From: Gnomoniopsis sp. IMI 355080
Lineage: Eukaryota > Ascomycota > Sordariomycetes > Diaporthales > Gnomoniaceae
Direction: 5' to 3'
Assembly (NCBI GenBank): GCA_027946555.1
Contig: JAPEVC010000090.1
Span: 1-64,000, forward strand
Length of the DNA stretch: 64,000 nt
Shown here piece after piece: positions 19,751 through 31,127 of the stretch. Positions within the stretch are counted from its first letter, which is position 1. The number at the start of each line of letters is the position of its first letter. The translations under genes were made by a program, and so were the position numbers. Under the pieces are notes generated by a model that was not told the DNA's origin, searched no databases, and saw only the letters and a program-made list of their open reading frames with translations.

Positions 19751-22487
19751 ATGTCTGTTGGCTTCGGTGAGTGAACCTGACCTTTTGCAATATTCCAAGC
19801 AGTACAGGGAACGTCGGAGTAGAGAGCTAGGGAGGGCTCCGTTACTAGTTGGCGATAAGTTGACCTGTTTTGATCTTTTCAGGTGACATTATTACGGCCA
19901 TCAAAATTCTCCATGGCGCGGTGGAAATTTTGCGGGCTCGGCATGGCGCAGAGGCTGAGTATGCGAATATCATCGAGGATATCGAGAGCTACGAAGGCAC
20001 GCTCGCCCATCTACAGCATCTGAAGCTTGGCACGCAAGAACAGCAAGAAGTCAATGTCATCATCGCTCAGGTACAGAGGCTTATGGTGACCGTGCGTGAG
20101 ATGCATACCACTGTGGATACTCATGCCTCTTGCAAAGCGAATACCAAACGGTCCATGATCCATCGCACGAAATGGGCCACGAAAACAAGTAAGAAGATCG
20201 AGGATTACCGAAAAAAGTTGGCAAATCAAAGCCAATCAATCAAGATTCTCCTAAGTAGCCTGAATCTGTAAGTCGAATAGCCCCTCCGACTGAAAAGTGA
20301 GTTATCTGGGGAAGAGTGGTGCACAATTCTAACAGCCGGGCGAGTTCAGCCAACAATCCGCATCTGCGAACCAAAATATACAGGAGGCATCAAAATCTCT
20401 GCAGGTTCAGGTGCTACAAGTCCAAAGAAGCAACGTAAAATTGGAATGCTTGTTGGAAAAGCTACTCTCAGTATCATATTCCCAGTCCGAGGGCAGCATG
20501 AGCAACACAAGCACAATCGATGGAGGCAACGAACATTGCATTGACGACAGGATCCAGGTTGGATCTACCGGATCCCACGGCCCTCAAAGCACTGGCGATG
20601 TAAATTCAGGAACTGGGGCGATGGCGGAATTCTTAATCGGAGACTCGACAGGAACCTCCTTGGTCCTACACTCGCCTCCCACGACGCGTCCTTTCTCACA
20701 GATACCCAGGACTGCGGATGGGGGGCTTCAGCAACAGGCCCTAATCATAATGGCCATCTCCCGGCTATTACTGGAACTCATGCGCAACAATGCCTTCCTT
20801 ATTCTGTGCTTCCTGTCACAAATAATTGACGTGCCTCGAACCGTCTCCATGCTCCTTCCGGACAACCTCAATCTCACAGATGCTCTGGGACGGCCACATA
20901 GTCTGCCCCTAGAGTGGCTCAACGATTGGGATACGTATTTCAAGATGTTGGAGAGCCGTTTCCAGGGCCTACCTGGCGCGCCCAAGGTCTCTCGAGGCAG
21001 TTCCGGATTACTGATCTTGACAATCCACGGGGAGCACTGGGGAAGCCGAATTGGGCGAGGGTAGCTGGTCCACGAAAACGCTTCTAATGTCGATCGTCAT
21101 GTCATGTTTGAAGCTACAGGATGAGAAGGAGTGTGTTAAATGTTGATCACGTCTGGTGTTGTTGGACGAGTCCCGTCTGGTCTGCAAAAAATGCGGAGTG
21201 TTTCTCACGACACCAAATCGCCAGGCATTAGACACCTTGGCGAAGTCGCGAGGTCACAGACCTGGGTTACTTCAAGTTGATCTTGGCTCCTACATGCTCG
21301 ACAACGGTGTGATGCTTCTAAGGGCGGAATTGAGCCATCTGAATTCGAGCCAGCGAAATGAAGGAAGGCAACTGGAAGCTGTGAACAAGAGCCAGATTAG
21401 CGATTCCAATATATTCCAAGCACCTGGGCGCTTCCCAGTCGATACAAAGGATAATTCTTACTCTGGAGACCTCAAGGAGCTACCTGCAGAGTCCAAGAGA
21501 GTAGACCACGACAATTCAGTGGTTTCACATAGTGAAAATGTCAACGACCTCGCGGAGAAAATCCTCGAAGAAAAGGAGCTACCTTTCTTCAGCAAGGTGC
21601 AGATGGCACGACAGACACGTATGCACGATGCCGCTCTTGCTGGAGACTGTACAGTTCTCTCCGACATGATTTCAAAAGGGCATGATGTACAACGACAGGC
21701 TGGCCCTGCCGGCTCTGTATTGAATGCAGCAATACTCTCCGACAACTGGCAGGCCGTCCATATGGTCTTACGTGTTGGAGGCCAGGATCTTCTCTTTTCT
21801 CGGGGTGCAATGTACGGTGGCCCCATCGAAGTAGCCGCAAGATACGGATCGGTCATCATGGTGGACAAGTTGCTGGGGTGGGCTTCGACTCTCGCCGACC
21901 AGAACCCGAGCGCTTTCCAGGTGCTGTTGGACAGAGCCTTGTTTAAAGACGTCGACCCGGGGAATCTGGCCAAAACTGCAGCTCTACTAGATGCTGGGGC
22001 GAATCCGCTGGCAACGACCGAAGGCGACCAGCGGTCATGTTTCTCGGTCGCATGGAAGCGGCCTGCGCATCAACCCAACATGGTCGAGGTTTTTGTTGCG
22101 GCCGTGTGGAGACGCAAACTCTTATCTGTCGAAGAAGCCGATCTGATTTTGCGAACAGAAAGAGGAGACGAGGTGGAAGAAGAAATCCTCGAAAGCACAG
22201 GCTTTGGGGCACTGATTGCCAATCTGCACATCGGCCGTTCAGATATCCTCGAGAAACTGGTGCAACGACGACTCTCGGAAGTCACGCTCGAAGACGCACG
22301 GGTCCAATACTTCCAACTTTTATCTCGTGACCAAAGCGCAACCTGGAGAGATTTTGAGCGTTCACATGCAGCTTACCCAGGTCGGGTAGATGGCATATTC
22401 GAAAGCATGTCAGATATGCCTGAGCCTCCCTCGGCCGCAGGTCATAGCGATTTTGAGTTTCGTTTCGATGTCACTTTATGTGAGTAG
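19751..22487 (+). pseudogene. Broken ubiquitin-like-domain / ankyrin-like protein gene
   Basis: One ancestral gene appears to span this region. Exon 1 (19751-19766, MSVGF) joins exon 2 at 19883 after a 116-nt intron, giving an N-terminal helical domain (GDIITAIKILHGAVEILR). A GTAAGT intron (20268-20349) leads to exon 3 at 20350. Near 20880-21140 the text follows the fungal ubiquitin-like domain (ULD_2 type) found after such N-termini: DALGRPHSLPLEWL, FKMLESRFQGLPGAPKVSRG. After that, the frame must shift by one base near 20994 (to QFRITDLDNPRG) and again near 21082 (to LMSIVMSC). An in-frame TGA at 21144-21146 interrupts a C-x2-C...C-x2-CG ribbon (ECVKC, VCKKCG). Beyond it the frame stays open to 22487 with weak ankyrin-like repeats (MHDAALAGDCTVLSDMISKG). 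Either this is a pseudogene or the sequence carries several errors. Confidence 0.62.
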
Positions 22488-22677
22488 AAGGATCACTTAT
22501 GTCATGGACAGTATCAACCTCTTCCCAACCATACACAAAACTTTGGAACCCACAACGCCTTCATCGCCTTCGTCCCCTTATACGGATACCCAGCCAAACC
22601 ACCCTGAACCACCTCCATCAACAATCAGTCCGAATATAGCACACCCCACGCAATGACAGACATCAAGACTGCCTTCG

Positions 22678-23410
22678 CTATAAGCCCCCACGTTTCTCTA
22701 GCACAATAGACAGCACGATGATCGAAACGGACATGACACCGGCCATGCCCCAGAAGTACCCTGTTGCGAACTTTACTTCGGATAGGGTTATGTTTGAGAC
22801 GGCGAGAGAGATGATGCCTGCCAGTCCGGCGATGGAGCCGGGGACGTAGACGAGGTAGAGATAAGGGGGCGGTTGTGGAAGATACTGATGAGGCCGAAGA
22901 TTATACTGAGGGAGAGCTTCATGTCAGCCAAAGTGACAAATTGCTCAGCACGATGAGGAGGTCAGAAACAAGCGTCTCTTAGGTATGGATCATGATGGAG
23001 GATGACGACCATCCTAACACATGTCATACTGGAAATGGTACCATAGCAGGACAAAAAGTAACAACGGACCTAGTATCGCTATTCTCAACAATAGTATAGA
23101 TTGCTGGGGCCGTCGTGAAAATGAGTTTCAGGGTAGTAAGCGGCTTGTTTTGGACTCCGTGGTCCAGCTTTCGCCACGGCATCAAAGGCTTCCTTAGCCA
23201 TCATGCCATGGAGTAGTAAGTGAAAAGATGCGACACGAAGCCTGTCGCTCCGTAGGGAAGGCCGTATTTGCTGATTTCTTTGTCGAAGTGGTCCGCGAGG
23301 TCTTCACTTTCTGCTGCAACGTGTTTGAAGAGTAGACAAGTGAGGAGTGTAAATGCTTTCAAGGACACGGAGGAAATGGAAATGTAGAGTCTGGAAGAAT
23401 ATGTGAACAT
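22678..23410 (-). pseudogene. Broken fungal integral membrane protein gene
   Basis: Reading from 23410 (MFTYSSRL), the frame reaches YGATGFVSHLFTYYSMA. It then meets TGA at 23203-23201 and continues in the same frame as WLRKPLMPWRKLDHG to about 23030. A plausible 86-nt intron (23029-22944, donor GTATGA, acceptor CTGAG) leads to QFVTLADMKLSLSIIFGLIS. At the G5 run 22865-22869 (C5 on the coding strand) one extra base is needed to pass into YLYLVYVPGSIAGLAG, ending EKRGGL with a stop at 22678. The hydrophobic segments and the order (a YG-ATGFVSHL-YY motif, a basic loop, then further membrane helices) resemble a fungal multi-spanning membrane protein family of unknown function. The nonsense codon and homopolymer frameshift suggest a pseudogene or sequencing error. 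Confidence 0.5.
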
Positions 23411-23619
23411 GACTACTTAGGTACGCATAAGAGAATTGACGCGCTTTAGTGCAAAGTGGAAAGGAAACAACCTAAATAATTCCCTGGGTATACCTAAACT
23501 CCGGCTATGCCATCCAACATATTACAAAGACAGCCCAAATCAAGCCCAATTTCAAGACCGAGGACAGCGTCCATAACACGATAAGGTCTCCGCAACAGAA
23601 AGGATCGCACCTGAGCATC

Positions 23620-24797
23620 TCAAAGTGTCGGTGGTGGCGGTGGCGGCACGGCCACAGCCAACTGACTGATGGCCGCCTGGAACGTGACCCGAACCTGCGC
23701 CTGGAACCCCTCGAGTTGCGCACGCATCTCCATGTTCTGCCGCTTCACCTCTCCCAGCTCTTGTCTAAGCGCCTCGTTCTCCGACTCGAGCACCTCCACC
23801 CTTCTCCTCACATGTTCCTCCCTACGACCTCCTTCCTCATCCAACTCGCCACCACGCTTTCTCTTACACCTAACGAGGCCCTCCCCCGCAGTGGGCGCGG
23901 CGCCGGCGGTGTTCTCTTCGGCGGGACTACTTGCCCCGCCCAGGCCTGCGCCCGCCGACGCCGCCGCCGTCGTCGTTGTCATCACGGCAAAGGCCGCACT
24001 CGCCACCTCACAAGCAGAGGCATCTTCGGACCCTGGGCCTCTGGGCGGAGTCGCGCTTGTTGCGCCCGTGTGTACGCGCCGCAGATGCTCCTGCAAGTTC
24101 TCCATGCGGGAGAAGCCCTTGCCGCTGCTGCGCTTGCAGTTCTCGTGCGGACAGCGGAAGGCCTTTTTGGGCCCGCCATGTTTGCCGTGGACCTCGCGCT
24201 CGTGCCGGAGCAATCCGCCGCTGTACGTGAAGCCTTGGACCTTTTCGCACCCGCGTACGGTGCAGATGTATGGGCGCTCGTGTTTGTCCATGTGTTTACT
24301 ATAAAAGAAGAAAATGATTAATTATGTTTGGCAGAGGGATCTATAAGGGGCCATTCTTTTACTCACCTCCATTCGCATTTTCGCGGAAATATCTTCACTT
24401 CCTCCTTACACTCGGGCCACCTGCACTCAAACATGCCAGCCTCATTCTTAGTCACCGCTCGGCTCGGCTTCGCGATGGGCTTGCTGCGCGTGGCGGGCGT
24501 GTGCGTCGGGGTAGGTAGGGGCACGTTGGCGGGGTCGACGCTGGGCGGCGGACTACTGACAAGGTCGTCAAGCGCGGCGGGTGAGTCGGCGGTGGTTGTG
24601 TGAAAGGGCGAAGGACCGCGCGGCTCGTAGGTAGCGGCCGCAAGGTCGGCCATGTCGTCCACATTGGCTTCCGTGTTGATGTACTTGTTCATATCGTGGT
24701 CGTCATCGGCATCGTCGGCATCGTGATCATCGTGCTCTCCGACGGGCGCATAGGGGCTATCGATCGGGAACGCGCGGTGTTCGTAGGCGACACTCAT
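23620..24797 (-). CDS. C2H2 zinc-finger transcription factor
   Basis: 369 residues in two exons (24797-24367 and 24298-23620; 68-nt intron with donor GTGAGT, acceptor TATAG). The start is the ATG at 24797 (MSVAYEHRAF). The splice restores a first finger that neither exon holds alone: FECRWPEC...EWSKHMDKH (C-x4-C...H-x3-H). Two more fingers follow: YICTVRGCEK...LLRHEREVH and FRCPHENCKR...LQEHLRRVH. The N-terminal 110 residues are acidic and Pro/Ser-rich, a possible activation region. After the fingers comes a low-complexity Ala/Thr linker, a basic patch (CKRKRGGELDEEGGRREEH), then a leucine-zipper-like coiled coil (VEVLESENEALRQELGEV) and a polyproline end. Nuclear DNA binding with dimerisation is inferred. 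It is divergent from the permease at 27321. Confidence 0.9.
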
Positions 24798-27320
24798 TGT
24801 GCGAGTGGGCGCGCGAGGGCGGCGGGGGACTGGAGGGTTTGTAGAGAAGAAAGATGGTGGTCGGCGGGCCTTTTGTGTACCGGGAAGCTCTCGGAGGCTT
24901 TTCCAGTTTATAGAGGTGGCGAAAAGATGGGGTATTACAGGCTGAGTCAAAGGACTGCGAGCATGTCGTCGAAGCGCGTGGTCGTGGCGGGAACCAATAT
25001 ATAGTTGGTGGTGGAGTTCGGAATAGCTTGTGATGGTTACTTGGGTGGAGTGACTTTGAGCGTCCTGGTGGCCAATCAAAGAGCGAGTGGTACAAGATGG
25101 TCTGTGCGCGGGAACGAATCGATAAGACCTTCTAGAAAATCAACAGAAAACAGCGCGCTAGTCGTCGTTTCTCTGCAGCCCCCCAAAAGCAACATCTCGT
25201 TGCTCAAAGGGACAGCCTTCTGGTATTTATGAAGAGGAAAGGGAAAGGGTAACCCAGGCAGATGATGACTCCATCACCACCTTTTTTGGCGCCTGACTGA
25301 AAGCGGGCAGTGAGTCAGAGGGCGAATATGTGGCCCGGCCCAGGCAGCCCAGCCCTAACAGCCAACCACTGCAATAACCAACGGTCAGAGAAAGTGATAC
25401 CCATCATCAACCTTGGTTCAGGCATAGCGGCAATTCTCGCACAACTCACTGGAGCGGGCGCAAGACTGTGGAACCGTTGTGCGCATCAAACCTGCAGCCT
25501 TGCAGCAGGCACCGCCACAACTCAAGGAAAGGAGAAGGTGGGAACGTTGGGAGCGTTAGGCAAGCAACAAGATGTGTGGCGGGCGCAGACGTGAGGGCGG
25601 CCTGCGGGGAGACAGCCACTCCCTCCCCCCCAGAATCATTTTGCTATTTTCACCTTGAAGAAGCGCCGGCCTGTTCCCACGACCCCCCGAGAAACTGGTC
25701 AACTTCGGGCCGGCGCGAGGAGCTGAGAAAGTCGGGAGGATTTGAGAGAGTCGGTCCCGAAACCTACTGGCAAACCCCACAGGCCGGACAGGTAAAGTAG
25801 CTCTGCGCAGGCGATGCAACTCACTCCTGTGAGGCTGAGAATGACAAACGTGAAGCTCACTTGAGAAGGATGAGGAACGCATACCAGCCTTTGCTAAGCC
25901 TGCTTTGGTGGGCGGCACAGAGCCGTGGGTTGCTGATAGATAGCGAACGGAGGCCGATCCAGCGTGTCTGTTGTTTGCTGGCAGCGTGGCGCAAGTATGG
26001 AGAGGCTCACAGGGCCCAGGCGACGTGTAGGGACGGTCCGTGAATAGCAGCGGCTGATGGAAGCTGAATTGTCGTCCATTTGTTCGCGGGCGCGGAGGAA
26101 GAGCACTTCATCAAGGTGTGCTCGTCAGACCGAAGAGTACCTTACCGCATGTTGCTGTGTTAGGTAGCCATATGCTAGCTTCCCGCACGGGCGACCTTGT
26201 TGGACAAGGCAGCAGCAGTACAGAACGAAATTGTAGATGGCGGTGACGCGTGCTGCTTTGACTCAACGTCGCCATGTTGGGGCGCCCTCACGTGGGCGGA
26301 ACGCGTAGAATTTGCCGTAGGATGCGGAACGGATGTATGTATATATATATATATCGATGTGAGCTGGAATTTGCTGATTGAAGCATGGCGACCGACGACT
26401 TGAAGCTGCCTTCATCAGGCCATGGATTTTACCCTTATGTCAAGCGAGTGCGGCGGTCCAATGCCGATGGCATGACGCGAGACGTAAGCATGGGATGAAG
26501 GGGACATTCTATTCTATTCTGCGGGGGAGCCTTGCGTTGTCATGTTGATGCCTTTGGTTGCAGCCTTACAGCCTCAGGCTGACAGGCTGAACATCAGAGT
26601 TCGGCGGCGATCTAAAGCCAAAGCCTGAGATATCTGGTATAGGTGCAGTGCTGCACAAGAATCTACTACAGCAATGTGACAGCTACCCAAAGCATAAAGA
26701 TAGTTTCACTGCCACAACTGTGCTTTTCTTTTCCTTGTGTCTTTTCATCGCTATCCATTTCAAAACTATTGTGTGGTGTTTTGTCTCAACAGGAAGTGAC
26801 CAAGTCTCGGTGTACAGTCTTCAGCCATGTACATCAACATACCCGGAATCGGAAGCGTAAAGACGGCTAACGCACATTATTGGATAGGAATCCGGATGAA
26901 ATACTATGGCGCGGAGCTAGAGCAAAACAATAATGACTTGCAGTAGCCGGAAACTGTCCACACGGCCACACCAAATCGTCAACAGTTGGGGGTGATTTCG
27001 TAAGTCTAATCGGCGCCGTCTCCAGTGAAGACTCCACTCCGGATGGTCCATCGGGGGCGTCTTGGTGCTCAATCTCATGAGTCGGAGCCCGAGCGGCTCA
27101 ACAGATAAAAGTCTCATTTTCCAGATCTCTTTTCACATTTTTGAAATTTCCATCACTCTCCAAAATTACCCGTTACACTTCGGTCTAGTATTACTTGATA
27201 CATTTTGCACAATCTCTCATCTCTCCTTGTGTGCCGTGACCGACGGCCAATTCCCTCCGGTCCAGCTCCGGGCCTGAAAAGACTTGTTAGCACGCACGTC
27301 CATTGCTCTCACGTCTCAGT
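24798..27320. promoter_or_regulatory. Long divergent intergenic region
   Basis: About 2.5 kb between the C2H2 regulator (-) and the permease (+). Contents seen: an (AT)8 run at 26339-26354, a TTCTA pentamer repeat near 26507, and a perfect short palindrome CAGCCTCAGGCTG at 26569-26581. Short frames up to 120 codons lie on both strands but have no recognisable domains. A region this long upstream of a regulator often carries long leaders and regulatory sites; none can be named. Confidence 0.4.
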
Positions 27321-29116
27321 ATGGCTGAACGAGCTTCAGAGTCGCCTGACGTGGGCGTCCATAAACACGTCCCCAAGGAGACCGCCCACGATGTCGAGCA
27401 GTCTTATGAGCACGGCGGCATCCCCGTCGCAGACAATGAAGAGGACTATCCCGTTGAGCGCGTCGAAGCTGTCTACCGCAAAATCGACATGCGCATCATC
27501 CCAGGTCTGCAATCCTCCATCTTCTCTATATAAAAAAAAAAAAAAAAAAAAAAAGCTCTCCACACATCATTAACGCCTTTTTGCCTCCTCAGCCTTCTGG
27601 ATCTTGTACTTTCTCTGCTCTGCGATTCGCTCCAACATCGGCCTTGCGCAGACCATGAACACGGCCGAAGGTCACAACCTCATGCAGGTTCTACACCTCT
27701 CGGCCCACGACACCTCCACGGCCCTCGCCCTCTTCTACGTCTCGTACGTCATCTTCGACTGCCCTTCCAACCTGCTCATGTCACGCCTCTCCCCACGCGT
27801 CTGGATGGCCCGCATCGTCCTGGCCGTCGGCATTATTGGCATGTGCTTCGCCGCCGTGCGCGCCGCCTGGTCCGTCAAGCTGCTGCGCTTCCTGCTCGGC
27901 GTCGTCATTGCCGGCATGTGGCCCGGCATGAGCTACTACCTGACCCTCTTCTACCCGCCCTCACGCACCGGCAAACGCATCGGCTACTACTTTTCTGCCG
28001 CGCAAATCTCCGCCGCTGTGGTGGGACTCGTCAGCGCTGGGTTCCAGGAGATGGACGGCCTGGGCGGGCTTGTCGGCTTCCAGTGGATGTTTCTGGTGTA
28101 CGGCGCGCTCGCTGTGTTGCTCGGCGTGGCGCTGCTGTGGTGGCTGCCCGACCGGCCGCTGCCGCCCGGAGAGGCGCGCGTCAAGACGGGTTGGATGCGC
28201 TTCGTTCCGGCCCCGCCCGAGGTGTTGACCGGAGAGGATGCGGTCGTGCATTATCGAGAGTTGAGACGCGTCTATCACCCACGGCCCTGGACGTGGCGCG
28301 ACTTGGGAATAGTGCTAGTGGACTGGCGCCTGTGGCCGTTAGTACTCATGTACTTTGGTGTGGTGGGTGTGGGAATTGGTACGCAACTGTATGGGAGCGT
28401 GATTATTGCTGCTATCAACCCAAACTATAGCGACATCGTGGTCAGCTTGCTCTTTGCACCTATTTGGATCGTAAGTCTTCCAAACCACCCCATCCCTCTC
28501 TTCCAAATAGTCCAAATACCGTCAAATGCTCATTCCCCATACCTAGATGGACTTTATCGCCATCCTCCTCATCACCCCGCTCTCCGACCGCTTCCACCGC
28601 CTCCGCCCGGTCTTTTTCTCCGCCGCGACGCTGCTGCAAATCGCCGGCCTGCTCCTCGTGACATTTGCGCTCAGCAACTCCTGGGCTCGCTACGGTGGCC
28701 TGCTGATGGTGGGCTTCGGGCTCGGCCCCACGGTGCCCATCTGTATGACGTGGACCAACGAAATCTTCCAGCGGCGGCACGGCGAGGTCGGTGTCGCGGC
28801 GGCTGCGGCGCTGGTCAGCGGTCTGGGCAATCTAGGCTCCATCACGACCACCTACGCTCTCTACACGGGTTGGCCGGCCGACGCGGCTACGGGCCCGTAT
28901 CAGTACCGCCGGAGCAACCTGGTCATGATTGCGATCTTGTGTGTCAGTATTCTGAGCAGTGTCGCCATGACCGTGCTGCTGCGCGTGTTCGGAAATGAGC
29001 CGAGTCGCAAGGTGTTGAGTGGCGGAAGCTCGGTGGTGGACGACTTTGAGGATGGTGCGGCGAGGAGGGAGGCGCGTCAGCGCGGTTTTGGCAAGATGCA
29101 GTGGCGCAGGACTTAA
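27321..29116 (+). CDS. ACS-family MFS permease (allantoate/Dal5 type)
   Basis: 543 residues in three exons: 27321-27504, 27593-28470 and 28547-29116. Intron 1 (88 nt) carries a run of 23 A; intron 2 (76 nt) ends CCTAG. Splicing gives DMRIIPAFWILYFLCSAIRSN and APIWIMDFIAIL in frame. Family features of anion:cation symporters are plain: short acidic cytoplasmic N-terminus, D-x-R-I-I-P before helix 1, SNIGLAQ, FYVSYVIFDCPSNLLMSRLSPR, RFLLGVVIAGMWPGMSYYLTLFYPP and KRIGYYFSAAQIS. About 12 membrane helices and a central loop (PPGEARVKTGWMRF) fit the family. Relatives import allantoate, nicotinate, pantothenate, biotin and similar organic anions; the substrate here is unknown. It localises to the plasma membrane by inference. 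Confidence 0.93.
27532..27554 (+). repeat. Poly-A run of 23 inside an intron
   Basis: A homopolymer of 23 A in intron 1 of the permease gene, just after TATAT and 38 bases before the acceptor. Length is prone to replication slippage and sequencing error. It does not affect the coding frame. Confidence 0.95.
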
Positions 29117-30193
29117 AAAGTCAAGCCGCCTCAAATCCCTCAACATCGACAATACGGTTCAATCAACACCTACGAGGGGCGGGATCCGGTCAATGAGCCC
29201 CTGAACCACCAACAACGTACCTTTCTACGCGCCGCCTCGACAACAAACTGAAGAGAAGCAGGGAAAGTAACTTGACCATCAGCGAGTGACCGAACGCTTC
29301 TTTCTACCCACATTGGGCCAGCAACGGCGGCGCCCTCTTCATCACATCATCATTATTTTCTCTCTTTTTTCTTTTTCCTGCTTTTGTGTTGCATTTTTCA
29401 ATGATACCCCATCCGTGTTCGGATAACGCTGTCTTCGCGAAAACAAAAAGGTGTTTCATTCACCTTGTGACCAAGTGTCTCTTCTCTCGAAGTCTCTTTA
29501 GAGAGAGCCTTCTTGTGTCATTCGCCACTTCGACAGTGACAGTGCTTCTACGCCATCGCTGGGACGGCGTCATCGTCTGGCACGGGAACTGGCGCGCGAC
29601 AATGCCTTCTGCGCTATCGCTTGAGTGCCTTTTCTCGTGGGCGTTGCGTTCGTTTTGTGGCTTTTCTTTTGAGGGGAGGGGGGGCATATATAATAACAGC
29701 CCTGGAGGATGAGGAGGGGTGGTATCGACTGGCCGTTCATTATAAAAGTCTAAATTGTATAGATGGTCCCAGGTATCTAGCATAGCCCAGGGTCAAAATC
29801 TAAGTCGATATATACTCCCTCAACTTGATTCTGCAATACCGTCCGTGGCTAGGCATGCTCTTGCCGTCAATGGAAATGTCAATCTTGCGTGTAGACTGGT
29901 TGCATTTGTTTACATATTCATCTTGAGGGGTGAGGACTACAAAATGCTTTGTGCCTTCATGATGGTACTGAGCTAGAAATGATGTTTCAATTATGGGAGA
30001 ACTGCTTCCGAGATTGTCATCATCGGTTGTAGAATGAATTCCTGGGGAATTATTGTTGGTGAGATCCACGTAGGCCACAGCGGCATGCGCATTGTAGTGC
30101 AGAAGGATCCCCCCCTTTGGGCTCCGTTGAAAAACACTAGGTACCTGACCAACCTGTGGAAGGGGGCGGGTTTGAAATAGGACAGGTCGGTCC
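29117..30193. other. Convergent intergenic region
   Basis: 3' flanks of the permease and of the small gene ending at 30194. It contains a pyrimidine-rich tract at 29350-29395 and a G-rich GAGGGGAGGGGGGG near 29673. Short overlapping frames on both strands are not convincing. Confidence 0.5.
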
Positions 30194-30715
30194 TCACATA
30201 GCCAGCCTCGCCCACATGTCCTCGTCCTCCTCTGTAAGCTCCGTTCTTCGATCGTAGACTGTCCCATTCGGTTTACCCTGCCAGGTGCTTTTGTTTGCGT
30301 CGTGCCCGTAACCACCCTCCTTCTTCTCGGAATCCGCAGCAGAGCCGACTAATGTATCGTCTGTGGTGTCGGTGTCAGCATTCGCTGCTCCCTGGGCTTC
30401 CCTGCCCGCATTTTGTGACGGGTTTCTTCCAGCTGCATTCGGGCCTTTGCTTTGCACCGGCTGGTAGGAGCTGATATAAGAAGACGTCTGGCCGGGACCA
30501 GGGGTCCGTAACATGCCGCTGACTGGTATTTGTGCGATCTCCTGAGCTTTGTCGTGGAAAGAGGATGATGGTGACTCCTGTCTTTGATATCCGGATGTAT
30601 TTTGATGTGCTTGTGGATCGGCCGCAGGAGGAGGTGTTGGCGCTGTTGTGGAGGATTGGAAACGCCCGAGGAGGCGTGGGAAGCAGCTGAAACAGGCCGC
30701 GATGCCGTCCAACAT
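30194..30715 (-). CDS. Hypothetical small disordered protein
   Basis: 173 residues from the ATG at 30715 (MLDGIAACFSCFPRLLGRF); the frame also extends 29 codons further to an ATG at 30802. A short Cys-containing amphipathic head is followed by a long Pro/Ser/Gln/Gly-rich, probably disordered body, and an acidic end (RRTELTEEDEDMWARLAM). The tail pattern, a charged stretch then a conserved-looking Trp, suggests a real protein rather than chance. Head cysteines after a start Met hint at lipid attachment, which is speculation. No function is assigned. Confidence 0.6.
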   Translation of the reverse strand: MLDGIAACFSCFPRLLGRFQSSTTAPTPPPAADPQAHQNTSGYQRQESPSSSFHDKAQEIAQIPVSGMLRTPGPGQTSSYISSYQPVQSKGPNAAGRNPSQNAGREAQGAANADTDTTDDTLVGSAADSEKKEGGYGHDANKSTWQGKPNGTVYDRRTELTEEDEDMWARLAM

Positions 30716-30990
30716 TTTGATTTTCCTTGGCACTTCTGAGAAGGAATGTCTGGTCGAGCGAAGATGATGATGTTGGGATCTGGAGGTGCTAGAAGGGTCC
30801 AAGAAGAGAGGGTCCTAACTCGATAATGCTCGACTCTGCTGACTACCAGGTAGGTAGATGGTTGTGGACTGGACGCATGCTCGCCTGCAATGCTGGGTGT
30901 TGTTGCCGATAATATATATATATATATCTTCAATCCTTCGAGGTAGTAGGAAGAAGAGAATACTTATCCATCCTTCCGAGCAGTCAGACA

Positions 30991-31010
30991 ACTCCCTTCT
31001 TGAAGGGAGT
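30991..31010. repeat. Perfect inverted repeat (9-bp arms, 2-base loop)
   Basis: ACTCCCTTC-TT-GAAGGGAGT reads the same on both strands apart from the two central bases. It lies upstream of the small gene at 30194-30715. It could be a dimeric protein-binding site or merely a chance hairpin. Confidence 0.6.
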
Positions 31011-31088
31011 ACTGCGGTCATTTATTTACGTGGGTCACAGGAATGCTTAAGCTTATAGTCCAGCATGCCAGCCGCCACGTCGACGCGG

Positions 31089-31127
31089 CCAGCCCAGCCA
31101 GCCCAGCCAGCCAGCCCAGCCCGCATC
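31089..31127 (+). repeat. CCAGC/AGCCC short tandem repeat
   Basis: Interleaved four- and five-base units (CAGC, CAGCC) run for about 40 bases in non-coding sequence. The array is simple and GC-rich. Confidence 0.8.

Noticed and set aside
23669..24321. Two plus-strand frames of about 200 codons
   Set aside because: They are antisense to the C2H2 regulator, whose three fingers and spliced structure explain the sequence.
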